Shown here: positions 9,358 through 18,143 of the stretch, piece after piece | Position numbering within the stretch: position 1 is the stretch's first letter | Layout of the letters: each line of letters starts with the position of its first letter | Assembly (NCBI RefSeq): GCF_000176035.2 | Contig: NC_015675.1 | Span: 6,266,001 to 6,330,000 of the forward strand | DNA from: Mesorhizobium opportunistum WSM2075 | GTDB lineage: Bacteria; Pseudomonadota; Alphaproteobacteria; Rhizobiales; Rhizobiaceae | Direction: 5' to 3' | Length of the DNA stretch: 64,000 nucleotides | Translations under genes and position numbers: made by a program | The notes under the pieces: generated by a model | What the model saw: only the letters and a program-made list of their open reading frames with translations | Databases searched by the model: none | What the model was told of the DNA's origin: nothing

Positions 9358-9501
9358 GATGATCCTCGTTTGGCTTGCGAGCCAGGCGAGGATGGGCGGG
9401 CGAGGTCGTCTTGGGGACGGGCGAAGAGTTGGGGGCGAGTTTTCGCCGCTCCTCGGCAAGAGCCCCGCGCCGGCTGCGGCGCGGGGCTCGGGTCGGCCGG
9501 A

Positions 9502-9825
9502 TCAGTCGGCCGGGTTCCAGATGATGGCGTAGGTGTCGTCATCGTCCTGGCCGGCGGCGCGGCCCAGATTGGCGTAGAGCTTGCGCGGTCCGAACTCCGG
9601 CGCTGCAATCGACAGGCTCACATAATCCTTGCCTGACGTCTCACCGGTGCGGATCCAGCCGGCGCCAACTTCGACCCCTTGCGTCAGCACCCGGTAGTCG
9701 GGATGGTTGTCGGCGCTCTTGGCCTGGTTGGGGATGATGTCGATGTCGGCGCGGACGCTGAGGGTCTTGAGCTGGCCCTTGTAGGCGCCGTTTTCCTGCT
9801 TGTTGACGTAACCGATCGCGGTCAT
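9502..9825 (-). CDS. DUF736 family protein
   Basis: A 107-residue cytoplasmic protein of the DUF736 family, starting MTAIGYVNKQENGAYKGQLK and ending DDDTYAIIWNPAD. It is almost always found beside ParB/ArdC-type genes on alphaproteobacterial ICEs and plasmids; its function is unknown. The ribosome binding site GGAGACTT precedes the ATG. It lies between rdfS and the parB-like gene on the same strand. Confidence 0.88.
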   Translation of the reverse strand: MTAIGYVNKQENGAYKGQLKTLSVRADIDIIPNQAKSADNHPDYRVLTQGVEVGAGWIRTGETSGKDYVSLSIAAPEFGPRKLYANLGRAAGQDDDDTYAIIWNPAD

Positions 9826-10356
9826 TTCGAAGTCTCCTTTTGCTGTCGCCGGGGACCATCCCCTGCGATGGCTGACCGTGATGGACGCGTCCGGAGCGCC
9901 TGAACCCGACAGGGCCGCAGCGCCAGCGGAGGACCCGAGCCGGCGGCTTTTTTGAAGCGGAGCGGCGCGAGGAAGCCGCCGCAGGCGGCGGGGAAAAAAG
10001 CTGCTGGCGAGGGTTTCGGGCGGCCGGACCCGTCCATAGGTCGATAAGCCAGCCGCAGGGGATGGTCCTGGAGGGAGCATGGAGTTCGTGGCAAGCGCGG
10101 TCGCTGCAGCCAAGCCAGGAGAGGCGGGAATTGGAGGACTGCGGCTGATGCCGTGCCGTGCCGATTGAGATCGTGCCCAGGGGTCGGGCGCCGGAGCAGG
10201 CTCCGACGGGCTGATCGAGCCGCGGGATTAAGGTGATTTGCCCGGCTGGATTCTGCCGCGGGAAGGCGGCGGCAAAGGTCACGAAAATGCGGCCATTGCG
10301 ACCGGGGTACGATGCCGAGCGGCGGCCACTTTGGAGGCCGCCGCCCAGCCTGACGT
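9826..10356. other. GC-rich non-coding stretch between DUF736 and parB-like genes
   Basis: No open frame here has protein-like composition or a start site. The DNA is GC-rich with short inverted repeats, such as GCCGCC-GCA-GGCGGC near 9977. Stretches of this kind flank parB, DUF736 and ardC in this element. It is a candidate for cis-acting maintenance or transfer sites, but I see no defined motif. Confidence 0.4.
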
Positions 10357-12084
10357 CTATTGGCAGCCGAACAGGGACCGGACCCGGGCCCATTGATCGG
10401 CGGTGCGCAAGCCGCCTCGATCCGTGTAGCTTTCGACCGGGAATTTCATCCAGCGCGGCAGCCAGGCCTCGACCTTTTGCCTGCCGTTGTCGCCGCACAG
10501 AAAGTCGCGGATGATTGTCTTTTGCGTCTTCACCTTTTCGGCGACATTGCCGTCCGCGACATGCTTGCCGCCGATTTCGGCAAGCATGGAATTGGCAATT
10601 TCCTTGTCGCGCAACAGATCGAAGAAGGCGTCGTCCGGTTGCCAGCAAGCGGCGGTGTCGACAGTGAGATGATTGCCGAGCGCCTCGATGACGGCGCTGC
10701 CGGCTTCGAGCGTCTCGGCCATGACGATGCCGAGAACGCGCATCACATCGTCGTCGGACAGCGTCAGGAGATGCGAAAACAGGCGTGCCGTGCCGAAGTC
10801 GCTGCCATTGCGGCCAGCGACCGCGCCACCCTCGTCCGGTTCCCCAAGCAGCGCCAGGACCTCACGCCGCTTATCCGTGAAGGTGGCCTCGGCCTTGCAG
10901 GCTGACAGGCTTGCCGCCACGATCTCGTTGGCGGCGCGCTGCGGCTCGGTGCGCACCTGCCACAGGCTGGAGCCGGCGATCGCATGCGCCACCATCAGGC
11001 GAAGGGCTGCGGCCGGACGGTCAAGGAGCGCCAAGCGCACGATGGCATGGCGGTGCAGATCGACATAGTTCTGCATCGGTCCGGTGAGTTCGCGCCGCGA
11101 GGGTTTATCCGGAGTCTCGGCCTCTGCGGTCTCGCTTTGATCGCGGGCGCGGCGGGCTTCCTTGCGCGACAGCCAGCCCTCGTGACACCCGACCTCGCCG
11201 CGATGCGAGACTGATATAAAGACCTTGCCGCCCTTCTTCTTCGGCGTCTTTTCGTGGTCCCATGCGTGGAAATGTTGACCCGGTTCGAGCACGATCACTT
11301 CGCTCCACCCGGCCCCAAGATAGGCATCGCGCCTGGCGGCTATCGCCTCATTCTGCTTGAGCCAGAACAGGTCGGCGTCGGCAAAATAGCTTTCCTCGCC
11401 GAACAGATCGGAGACGATCAGGCCGGGATAGTCCTCGATGGCAAACAGCGCCACCTTGGTCGAGATCGACTGGCCGCCGAACAACCACTGCTTCAATTGC
11501 CAGCCGCGCGGCGCGCGGTTGTCGGGATCGGCAAAGAGCGCCAGCCAGTCCTTCTGCTGCGCCTTGGAGGCCATGGTGAGGTGGCGGACCGTCTCGGCGT
11601 CGATTTCCTCGCGGCGATAGGCTTCGCGAATCCTGGGCAGAAGCTCGCCAAGCGCCAGAATGCGCTTCACCTGATGCTCGGTAAGGCCGAAAGTGGCCGC
11701 GATATCGGCAATGGTGCGACCTTCCTTGATGAGGCGGGAGAAGGTTTCCCATTGCGAGACCTCGTCGGGATCGAGGCGGGCGATGTTTTCGATGAGGGAG
11801 GCTTCGAGCGCGTCGGCGTCGTCGCCATCCTCCATGATGGCGCATGGCAGCGGCTCGGCCTCGCCGCGCTCGTCGGCAAGGGTCTTGGCTGCGAAATAGC
11901 GTCGCCGTCCGGCGACGATCTCGAAGGTGTCGGGCGAGCCGTTGGGCCGCACCAGAAGCGGAACAAGGACGCCGCGCGCGCGCACCGAGGGCAGGATGTC
12001 GGAAATGTCGGGCGCGCGTTTGGAATGCCGCATGTTGGCGGCAGCGACGCTCAATCGGTCGATGGAAACGTGGGCAAGCTGCAT
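10357..12084 (-). CDS. ParB/Spo0J-like partition protein, large ICE type
   Basis: A 575-residue protein with an N-terminal ParB/sulfiredoxin domain (VPLLVRPNGS, EIVAGRRRYFAAKTL, ENIARLDPDEVSQWETF). A helix-turn-helix follows (RTIADIAATFGLTEHQVKRI). The C-terminal half is about 350 residues long and specific to this ICE/plasmid group. Proteins of this type are encoded on symbiosis ICEs without a ParA partner and may act in regulation or maintenance rather than classical segregation (inference). The ATG at 12084 has the ribosome binding site AAGGAGAAA. No parA is visible. It lies downstream of the DUF2958 and ardC genes in the same orientation. Confidence 0.88.
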   Translation of the reverse strand: MQLAHVSIDRLSVAAANMRHSKRAPDISDILPSVRARGVLVPLLVRPNGSPDTFEIVAGRRRYFAAKTLADERGEAEPLPCAIMEDGDDADALEASLIENIARLDPDEVSQWETFSRLIKEGRTIADIAATFGLTEHQVKRILALGELLPRIREAYRREEIDAETVRHLTMASKAQQKDWLALFADPDNRAPRGWQLKQWLFGGQSISTKVALFAIEDYPGLIVSDLFGEESYFADADLFWLKQNEAIAARRDAYLGAGWSEVIVLEPGQHFHAWDHEKTPKKKGGKVFISVSHRGEVGCHEGWLSRKEARRARDQSETAEAETPDKPSRRELTGPMQNYVDLHRHAIVRLALLDRPAAALRLMVAHAIAGSSLWQVRTEPQRAANEIVAASLSACKAEATFTDKRREVLALLGEPDEGGAVAGRNGSDFGTARLFSHLLTLSDDDVMRVLGIVMAETLEAGSAVIEALGNHLTVDTAACWQPDDAFFDLLRDKEIANSMLAEIGGKHVADGNVAEKVKTQKTIIRDFLCGDNGRQKVEAWLPRWMKFPVESYTDRGGLRTADQWARVRSLFGCQ

Positions 12085-12167
12085 GGTCTTTCTCCTTTGC
12101 AATGGCCGAAATTGCCTGACCGCGAGGCCGCAGGCCGAGCGGCGCGGCGGTTTTGCGCCGGATGGCG

Positions 12168-12578
12168 CTATTGTTCCGCCGGGTCGGGCGGAAGCTCGGG
12201 AAGGGAAAACGAGAGGGCGGCGGCGGCCTGCCGCAAGAGCCGTTCGGCCTGGGTGATGTGACCGCATAGGCGAGCGGCTTCGGCATAGACCGAGAGCGGA
12301 AACCGCGCCTTGAAATAAAGGTCGCGCTCGATGCCGAGGCCAAGTGGCCCCTTGACGGCCTGGAGCTCGGCAAGGCTGACGCTGCCGAGTTCGGGCAAGC
12401 CCAATGCGAGATCACAGAGGCCGAAGAGTGCATCGCCATTGGCGTCGAGCTCGCTCAGGAGCCAGGTGGCGGCGCCCAGCGGATTGAACAGTTTCACGAC
12501 CGGAGAATGGTCGGCTTCGGTGTCGGCAGCGCCATTGGCGAGCAGAAGAAGGCGCAGTTCGTCAGGGATCAGGATCAT
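12168..12578 (-). CDS. DUF2958 family protein
   Basis: A 136-residue protein (MILIPDELRLLLLANG). The conserved core includes VVKLFNPLGAATWLLSELD, GSVSLAELQAVKGPLGL and GIERDLYF. The family is of unknown function and recurs next to ArdC and ParB on alphaproteobacterial ICEs and plasmids. The last 45 residues extend beyond the usual DUF2958 core as a predicted helix. It has the same direction as ardC and the parB-like gene and is probably cotranscribed. Confidence 0.85.
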   Translation of the reverse strand: MILIPDELRLLLLANGAADTEADHSPVVKLFNPLGAATWLLSELDANGDALFGLCDLALGLPELGSVSLAELQAVKGPLGLGIERDLYFKARFPLSVYAEAARLCGHITQAERLLRQAAAALSFSLPELPPDPAEQ

Positions 12579-12713
12579 TGCGGAGTTCCTTCAAAACGGT
12601 TCGTGATTGACGGCGGGTTGACCAACAGGCCGGTATCGAGGGTTTCCGCGCCGCGCGGTCGCACCGCGCGCCGTCAGAAGCGCAAGGCTCTCGCGTAGGG
12701 AGACGAAGCGCGC

Positions 12714-13676
12714 TCATGCGGCGATCTCGGCATGCGCCTCGCCTTCGACCTCGGCATTGAAGCCGAGCAGGAGATCGGCGGCTTTCGAGGCATGGCTGGC
12801 GGCGCGGAAGATGGCGCGATTGTCCTCGCGCAGCACGCTCAGCCACGAGCCGATATAATCGGCATGGCGCACGGTCGGCTCGATGCCCATAGTGCTGCAG
12901 ACGAAGGCTGCGCAGATTTCAGCGACCAGTTCCTCGCGCGCGTATGCCTTGGTGCCGAACGAGCCGGAGAGGTCGCGCGCAAGGCGCGTCGGGTGGCCGG
13001 TCCAGTGGCCAAGCTCGTGAAAGCAGGTCCGGTAATAGTTGATCTGCTGAAAGAAGGCCGGTTGCGGTGGCACCTGAATGAAGTCGCTGCCCGGCATGTA
13101 GAAAGCGCGATCGCCGCCGATGCGGACATCCGCGCCGGTTGCACGAATGAGCGCCTCGGCCTGCGGGATGATCTGGCGCTGCGGCAGCGGATCGGCGGCG
13201 GCATGGAGATGTTCGGGCAGGTTCTCGCACTGCGCGACGTTAAAGACGGTGAACCGCTTCAGGTAAGGCACCGCCTGTGGTTCGTCGCCATCGGCCTTGG
13301 CGCGTTCCTTTTCGTTTTGCGGAACAAAGCGGTCGGCGTGAACGATGGTCGTTCCGCGCTCGCCTTTCCTGACATTGCCGCCAAGGGCCAGCGCCTGCCG
13401 GAAGGTCAGCCAGTTCTGGCTGGCATAGCTGCGCTCGATGACCGCGCCCCACAGGATCAGGATATTGATGCCGGAATAGCGGCGCTCGGTTGCCGCATTC
13501 CTGGGCAGGCCGAGGCCTGCCTTTGCGCTTCCCCAGGGCTTGACCCATGGCACGGTGCCGCGCTCGAGCTCGGCAATGATGCGGTCCGTGATCTCTTGAT
13601 AAAGGCTGGCGCCTGCGCGCCCGCCCCTGCTTGCGCCAGCCTTTCGGCAGCCGGAACGTTTGTTGGTTGAACGCAT
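12714..13676 (-). CDS. ardC: ArdC-like antirestriction protein
   Basis: ArdC proteins bind single-stranded DNA and protect incoming DNA from host restriction during conjugation. The 320-residue protein has the N-terminal ssDNA-binding domain (LYQEITDRIIAELERGTVPW, NILILWGAVI, LGGNVRKGERGTTIV). The C-terminal zincin-like domain carries the HExxH-type motif FHELGHWTGHPTRLARDL and the downstream AREELVAEICAAF. The start at 13676 (MRSTNKRSG) gives the usual length. It is the first gene of the ardC-DUF2958-parB block. Confidence 0.92.
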   Translation of the reverse strand: MRSTNKRSGCRKAGASRGGRAGASLYQEITDRIIAELERGTVPWVKPWGSAKAGLGLPRNAATERRYSGINILILWGAVIERSYASQNWLTFRQALALGGNVRKGERGTTIVHADRFVPQNEKERAKADGDEPQAVPYLKRFTVFNVAQCENLPEHLHAAADPLPQRQIIPQAEALIRATGADVRIGGDRAFYMPGSDFIQVPPQPAFFQQINYYRTCFHELGHWTGHPTRLARDLSGSFGTKAYAREELVAEICAAFVCSTMGIEPTVRHADYIGSWLSVLREDNRAIFRAASHASKAADLLLGFNAEVEGEAHAEIAA

Positions 13677-14380
13677 GCCCTGGTCCTCCGCTCGCCAAAT
13701 CGCGCCCTCCCCCGGAAGCGGGGTGGGCGGCGAAAACGACCGCAAAGGCCCGCCGTGAGAGGCGGACCGCATCCGAAGGACCGGAACGCAGAGGAGGACC
13801 CGAAGCGCAGCGAAGGGTTGCGGGATGCCGCGGCGGGCCTAGAAGGGAGAGCCGCCCACCGCGCGCACCCGGGGACGGCCTAAAGACAGACCACGCCGGC
13901 CGATCGGCCGGCGGCCGTGCGCAGCCGAAAGGCTGCCCAAGCCAGGGGGCGAAGCCGGATGGCCGAGACCGCCTGAGCCTTGCGAAAAAAAAGCGGGCTC
14001 GGTGCACGAGCACCCGGCGCGCGCCTTCAGGCGCGCGGGATTCAGGACTGGTGGTCGGCACCGCAGCTGATGTGATACCATCGATCCTTGCGCCTGGACG
14101 CGTGGATATGGTCGACGCCGCAGAGCCGTGAATTTCCACCTCTCGGCGCCCCTTGCCGCGTAACGGAGAGAGCGTCCAGGAGCGAGATCGCGGCCCTAGC
14201 CGCACGCCGGGAGACGGCGCCATGTTCGGCGTCGCGCTCGCGCCCCGCGTTACGGTCTGGTCAAGAAGCCAACCGCGAATAAGGCGCTCAGGAGCACATC
14301 AAAACCCCAGCTCCCAAAGACGATCCCGAGACCCTCAGTCAGAATGGCACTTTTGCAGCTGTCGAAGATCGTACCTTCGC
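13677..14380. other. GC-rich non-coding stretch upstream of ardC
   Basis: About 700 bases without a believable gene. Open frames on both strands are Arg/Pro/Gly-rich artefacts of high GC. The region contains a perfect 9-bp hairpin (14018-14037) and, on the minus strand, a smaller hairpin followed by eight T's. It resembles the 9.8-10.4 kb spacer in character. It may hold the ardC promoter and the end of the dsbA-like transcript; no transfer origin could be defined by eye. Confidence 0.45.
13985..14037 (-). terminator. Candidate terminator with adjacent strong hairpin
   Basis: On the minus strand a perfect stem (CGCGCGCCT/AGGCGCGCG, 2-base loop) is followed by a second stem (GGTGC-TCGT-GCACC). 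Next comes a C/G-rich step and then a run of eight T's. This looks like a Rho-independent terminator for transcripts from the dsbA-like gene at 14.4-15.1 kb, though it lies roughly 350 bases after that stop codon. Confidence 0.4.
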
Positions 14381-15055
14381 CTAGGCGCGGGCATCAGCAA
14401 TGGAGCGTTGCAGTCGGGCCATCCCCACTTCCCCTGGGATTACTTCGTCGCCGACCACCAACGCCGGTGTGCCCTCGATATACAGATCTTTGGCGAGTGC
14501 GAAATTGCGTGTGATGGCATTTGCGATGGCTGGGTCTTGCATGTCCCGCTTCAGCTGCTCGAGATCGAGGCCCACCCGCTCTGCAACGGCTAAGGTGGTG
14601 CGCTGGTTGAGGAAGCCGGGGAAAGCCATGAGGGCGAGATGGAACGCCTGATACTTCCCCTGTTTGTGCGACGCGAGCGCTGCGCGCGCTGCAAATTTGG
14701 ATTCTGGCCCCAGGACTGGGAGTTCCTTGAACACAAGCTTCACATTGGGATCATTGCTGAGGGCCTCCTGTAGATCGAGAGCTGCCGCCCGGCAAACGCC
14801 GCAGTTGTAGTCGAAGAATGAGACCACAGCGATATCGCCATCCGGATTGCCCGCAATTGGCGAGGCTGGGTCGTTGAGGAGGGCGTCGCGCCGCTGTGGA
14901 ATGCGTATGCGCAAGTCAGCCGCTATCAGGCGTTGGTCCTCCACACATTGCAGGTCCTCGGCCGTATCCAGATGTTGTTTCAGCGCTCCCAGCGCGAACA
15001 AAGCGAGGGCCAACAAAACGATTACTGTGACAAGGGCGGCATTCAGCCTGGACAT
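14381..15055 (-). CDS. DsbA-family thiol:disulfide oxidoreductase
   Basis: A periplasmic thioredoxin-fold protein of 224 residues. The N-terminal membrane anchor (ALVTVIVLLALALFALGAL) is followed by the active site FDYNCGVCRAAALDLQ (CGVC). Later comes the cis-proline loop YIEGTPALVVGDEVIPG. It most resembles Com1/ScsC/BdbD-like DSBA proteins, which form or isomerise disulfides in exported proteins. The longer open frame to 15256 has an unlikely Arg/Cys-rich leader, so I use the ATG at 15055. Genes of this kind sit near conjugation blocks, and a role in folding transfer proteins is possible. It stands alone, with no DsbB partner seen. Confidence 0.85.
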   Translation of the reverse strand: MSRLNAALVTVIVLLALALFALGALKQHLDTAEDLQCVEDQRLIAADLRIRIPQRRDALLNDPASPIAGNPDGDIAVVSFFDYNCGVCRAAALDLQEALSNDPNVKLVFKELPVLGPESKFAARAALASHKQGKYQAFHLALMAFPGFLNQRTTLAVAERVGLDLEQLKRDMQDPAIANAITRNFALAKDLYIEGTPALVVGDEVIPGEVGMARLQRSIADARA

Positions 15056-15654
15056 GGGTGGGCTCCAATCAAACATGAACGGCAGGACGCCCGCGGCGCC
15101 GGCACCCCCGGCACGTTGCGGCGCTTCTCCCGTCGCGGCTCTCCGGTCAAGCGCCGCACCCCCCGTGTCGCAATTCCCGTGCCATCGCCGCCCGCAGCAG
15201 GAGCTCACGCAGCGCTGCGCTGCGGAAAGCGTGGGCCGTCGTGCATTGAACATCACTGTGGCTCACAACTGTGGCTCACAGCTGACTTCGTAGGCTGGGT
15301 GGCCTCGCTCGACGGGCGCACCATAAGATGGCGCAACCGGCGGCGGTTTCGCGACATAAGGTCGGGAACCGTTCAAACAATTGGCGGGGGATTTGTCGGC
15401 GCTTCCTGTGCACTTTGCAGAAAATAGGTCTGGGAAATTTCACAGAGCGCGGCCACAAAACTCGAACGGCAGCCGAGTCCTCCACTGTGGCTCGCTTTGC
15501 AAGCGCTAGTTCATCTCCGGCCCGGGGAGCCACTTATTCCAGAAATGCCTTGAAACCCAAGGACTCCAAGGGTTTCCATTCCCCAGAGATACACCGCGAG
15601 ATACACTGCGGGGTAGAGGCTGCGCCCAAGGACAAGGCTGAGCCGGACAAAGAC

Positions 15655-15940
15655 AAGCGCCGATCTTTCACATTGGATGAGGCTGCCGCCATCTTGGCCC
15701 GCCTTGTGTCACACGCCAAGACCGACCTCCAGCACATTTGGCGCATCTTAAAGGGACTGGATGTCGCCTCGCCGAGGTCTCAGGTTTGCGGGTTGCAGAC
15801 GTGCATCTCGAACATGCCATCCCGCACAGCCCGTGGAGCTGGCAAAGCGCTCAAAGCAACCGAGGCCGTCTCAGGGTTCAGGACGCCTTATCCACACCAA
15901 GGGCGAGGCGTCGGTGGACAGCTCGTCGAGCCGCAGACGA
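15655..15940 (+). pseudogene. Tyrosine integrase remnant
   Basis: Fragments of a phage-type integrase are spread over different frames. One frame gives RRSFTLDEAAAILARL, and the next gives GCRLAEVSGLRVADVHLEHA, the classic region around the first catalytic Arg (TGCRLAEV...). A third frame continues with ELAKRSKQPRPSQGS. No single frame spans the domain and the C-terminal catalytic His/Tyr region is missing, so it is inactive. It marks an old insertion or recombination event at this point. Confidence 0.65.
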
Positions 15941-16697
15941 ACGACACAGCCAAACCCTCTGACACCAACACGTCGCCAACATCGCGACCATCGGCAAAGA
16001 GCAAGCCACAGCGTCGGCCGTAGTTGCACTTGTCGGTGCCCTCAGTGCCTGCTGGGCAGGAACATGGGACCATCTTCAGCTCCAGCTTCGCCTCAGCAAC
16101 CAACTCTTTGAGGCGCGCCTTCGCTCGACGCCCAAGGTCTCTCTCAGAGTCGCACCTTGGCTCGATGCTTTCGGGCGCGTTAAAGCCGACAAGCCGGGTT
16201 CCCTTCGCGGCACCATTGAGCCGAATAGTATCGCCATCCGTTATCGTGAACTGGGTTCTGGCAAGCGGCACCCACTCCGATCCGCCGGACCTCGCGAAGG
16301 ATGGCATGCTGGGCCAGGTAACGTGACCACCCCTAATGATGAAGGAGTAGATTAAGGAGCCAACGATCAGAGCCAAAGCGATCCCAAAGGTTCTAGCAAA
16401 CCTGGCTGCCAAATAACGAGCTTCGCGGGCGAGTGGGCTTCGCCAGCGGCGCGTTTGCCATCGCGGGGACGATGGGGGCCTATCCGAGCGAGATTGTGGC
16501 GATGCGTTGGCGTTTGGCGGCGCGGGGCCTATGATCTCGTAAAGCTTTGCCCATTGCTTCGCGCTCAGCCGCGTGCGCGGGCCGTACTTCACCAATCGGT
16601 CACGCATGTCGAGCAGGAATTGGCGCTGCCATTGGGTGAAGTGGCCGCGAACCAATGCAGCCTCGATACGGGACTTCAGATCGTCCTCAGGCTGCAT
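15888..16697 (-). CDS. Membrane-anchored thermonuclease-like (SNase fold) protein
   Basis: A 269-residue protein. An N-terminal cytoplasmic part contains a motif typical of rhizobial proteins of this group (QWQRQFLLDMRDRLVKYG). A membrane segment follows around residues 100-120 (FGIALALIVGSLIYSFII), then a staphylococcal-nuclease-like domain (FTITDGDTIRLNGAAKGTRL, VGFNAPESIEPRC, LGRRAKARLKELV, RRCGLLFADGRDVGDVLV, SEGLAV). The conserved nuclease Arg/Asp/Glu positions are only partly visible, so catalytic activity is uncertain. Its 3' end overlaps the integrase remnant on the opposite strand. No clear operon partner. Confidence 0.75.
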   Translation of the reverse strand: MQPEDDLKSRIEAALVRGHFTQWQRQFLLDMRDRLVKYGPRTRLSAKQWAKLYEIIGPAPPNANASPQSRSDRPPSSPRWQTRRWRSPLAREARYLAARFARTFGIALALIVGSLIYSFIIRGGHVTWPSMPSFARSGGSEWVPLARTQFTITDGDTIRLNGAAKGTRLVGFNAPESIEPRCDSERDLGRRAKARLKELVAEAKLELKMVPCSCPAGTEGTDKCNYGRRCGLLFADGRDVGDVLVSEGLAVSFVCGSTSCPPTPRPWCG

Positions 16698-16997
16698 TTC
16701 CGCTGCCCCATTCCCCCAATCACATTACTAGGCAGCCGGCTTGGTGTGAATAGGCACTCAACCACTCGGCGGGAAGCAACGCAACGTGTCCCAGTGCGCC
16801 CTCAACCTCCAGCAGGGAGAACTCGCGGGGCTGCCTGAGGGATAAACGTGACGGACATGGGACCCCCCAGAGCAGCGAGGAACTTACTCGGAACGATCGT
16901 GTGTGATGCGAGTTAACCATCCGAAGCGGTCGATCCTCGGATGTAGCCGCTCAAAGAGCCCGCTGCCTGTTCCCTCCGGTGGCGGGTCTTTCCTTTC
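16698..16997. other. No recognisable gene
   Basis: About 300 bases between the nuclease-like gene and the DUF982 gene. A minus-strand frame (16720-16920) has some protein-like character but no ribosome binding site or family; I do not call it. Confidence 0.3.
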
Positions 16998-17240
16998 CTA
17001 CAAAGACCGAAGCATCCCCTGCTCCTTAGCAGCCTCCTCGAAGGCCTTCTGGACATCTTGGGGTGACGCTCGGTCCTCGAAGCAGTCGATGCAGAGCTGC
17101 ACCGCCTTGTTCCACTTCGGTCCCCTCTCGGGCCACTTCATGAGTTCCTCAGCAGCAGTCTCGACGTTGCTGACGCCCAGCGTGATGCCGACCTTCTCGG
17201 TTCTGACGGGGACCACAGGGCTGAACCAATGGAGTTCCAT
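16998..17240 (-). CDS. DUF982 domain protein
   Basis: An 80-residue protein of the DUF982 family, small proteins abundant in Rhizobiales and often carried in several copies on plasmids and islands. Conserved features are the N-terminal strand pattern (VPVRTEKVGITLGVSNVETA), AAEELMKWPERGPKW, and the C-terminal helix ASPQDVQKAFEEAAKE. The function is unknown. A second, broken copy lies at 21.4-21.6 kb. Confidence 0.85.
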   Translation of the reverse strand: MELHWFSPVVPVRTEKVGITLGVSNVETAAEELMKWPERGPKWNKAVQLCIDCFEDRASPQDVQKAFEEAAKEQGMLRSL

Positions 17241-17434
17241 CAGATGAACCTACGGTGGGAGAGCCTGCACTTGAGGTCTTCGGCATTCAGTAGGTCGACC
17301 AGATCGTCGGCATATTCCCTATTGAGGCCTATCGCTGGCCAACCATCAGGCGAAACCGGCTGCCCGGTGAACACGTCGAACACCGTCCAGGTCCCGTCTT
17401 GGTCTCTCCTCAGGTCGTACCTCAACTGCCTCAT
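17240..17434 (-). CDS. Small conserved-type unknown protein
   Basis: A 64-residue open frame (MRQLRYDLRRDQDGTWTVFD, then FTGQPVSPDGWPAIGL and YADDLVDLLN) with good protein character. The first half looks like a short beta-rich fold of the kind seen in many rhizobial small proteins. It touches the DUF982 gene (1-base overlap) and overlaps the gene upstream, so it is probably one member of a compact small-gene operon. Function unknown. Confidence 0.6.
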   Translation of the reverse strand: MRQLRYDLRRDQDGTWTVFDVFTGQPVSPDGWPAIGLNREYADDLVDLLNAEDLKCRLSHRRFI

Positions 17435-17624
17435 CAGGGTAATTTAGGGTTTCCTGATGAGCCACTTCAATGGCGTCGAGCAATGAGGCTAGAGTTGGCG
17501 GCAGCTCAGGTTCAACTTCCAACCTGAAGGCTTTCCGAACCTGACGGCGGTTGTCCTCGTTTCGTATGAGTTCCTGAAGAGAGTCGGCAACAGTCTTGTG
17601 GCCGGCTTTGTCGCGCTTCGCCAT
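17346..17624 (-). CDS. Small unknown protein, paralogue of its upstream neighbour
   Basis: A 92-residue frame starting MAKRDKAGHKTVADSLQELI. The part up to about residue 55 (RNEDNRRQVRKAFRLEVEPE, then LASLLDAIEVAHQ) is protein-like. It resembles the product of the next gene upstream in pattern (RLIRTWITSETLRHQIRQLL, then MLDELDRKH). The Arg-rich last 35 residues overlap the next gene and may be out of frame, so the true 3' end is uncertain. Function unknown. Confidence 0.5.
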   Translation of the reverse strand: MAKRDKAGHKTVADSLQELIRNEDNRRQVRKAFRLEVEPELPPTLASLLDAIEVAHQETLNYPDEAVEVRPEERPRRDLDGVRRVHRAAGFA

Positions 17625-17655
17625 AGGGAGTCCCCATGAGTTTGGCGCCTATAAC

Positions 17656-17893
17656 TTATGGTCCGATTGGCTCCCCTTTGGGGGCACGTTTCAGTTCGTA
17701 CCTTGGCTCCATGGGGCGATACGTTGTGCTTCCGATCCAACTCGTCAAGCATGGACCGATGCTCCTCGGTCATATCCCAATCTGCTGGGAGGTTCAGCAG
17801 TTGGCGGATTTGATGGCGCAGTGTCTCTGAAGTAATCCACGTCCGAATGAGACGCGATGTAGCCTGCTGTTGCTCGGGAGAAAGCTCTTCCAT
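17656..17893 (-). pseudogene. Small gene with probable frameshift
   Basis: The frame starts MEELSPEQQQATSRLIRTWI and reads well to LDELDRKHN. It then runs into an implausible Arg/Thr-rich tail that overlaps the next gene by 136 bases. A different frame gives a natural-looking end (YRPMEPRYELKRAPKGEP) with a stop at 17656, about 30 bases before the next gene starts. A single-base indel near 17720 would explain this. Either the gene is broken or the sequence has an error here. Confidence 0.5.
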
Positions 17894-17984
17894 GGTCGGC
17901 CCGCACGGTTAGCACCGAGCCAAACCTTTGGTGACCTTAATGGTTCCCGAAGAACAGGACTGCCTGAAGAGATTGGAGCAGCAG

Positions 17985-18143
17985 CTACTCCGCCGCCACC
18001 GATTGGAAAAGATCATCGCCGCGAAGGCCTGTTTTGTAACGTGCAATCAGGCGTTCCGCAGCCGTCGTAGCTTCAGGGCTTTCGCGGTCCATCCCGCGCA
18101 CCTCACAGAGCATATCGAACAGCCCCTGGAGGAGGGACAGTTC
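17985..18143 (-). CDS. 52-codon frame in phase after an amber stop
   Basis: Directly after the TAG stop of the next gene upstream (18144-18368), the same frame continues for 52 protein-like codons, including LLQGLFDMLCEVRGMDRESP and AERLIARYKTGLRGDDLF. No good start sits at the front: the first ATG gives 42 residues from 18113. Either this is a separate small gene with a non-standard or internal start, or the two frames were one gene split by a nonsense mutation. Confidence 0.45.
   Translation of the reverse strand, partial: ELSLLQGLFDMLCEVRGMDRESPEATTAAERLIARYKTGLRGDDLFQSVAAE

Noticed and set aside
9641..10648. 335-codon minus-strand frame
   Set aside because: Arg/Gly/Pro-rich artefact in GC-rich DNA that overlaps the DUF736 and parB-like genes in another frame.
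11254..12261. 335-codon plus-strand frame
   Set aside because: Lies opposite the parB-like gene; its protein pattern is a mirror of the real coding strand.
13240..14223. Long minus-strand frame across the ardC upstream region
   Set aside because: Low-complexity composition and overlap with ArdC in another frame.
16720..16920. 66-codon minus-strand frame
   Set aside because: Some protein-like character but no start signal, neighbours or family.
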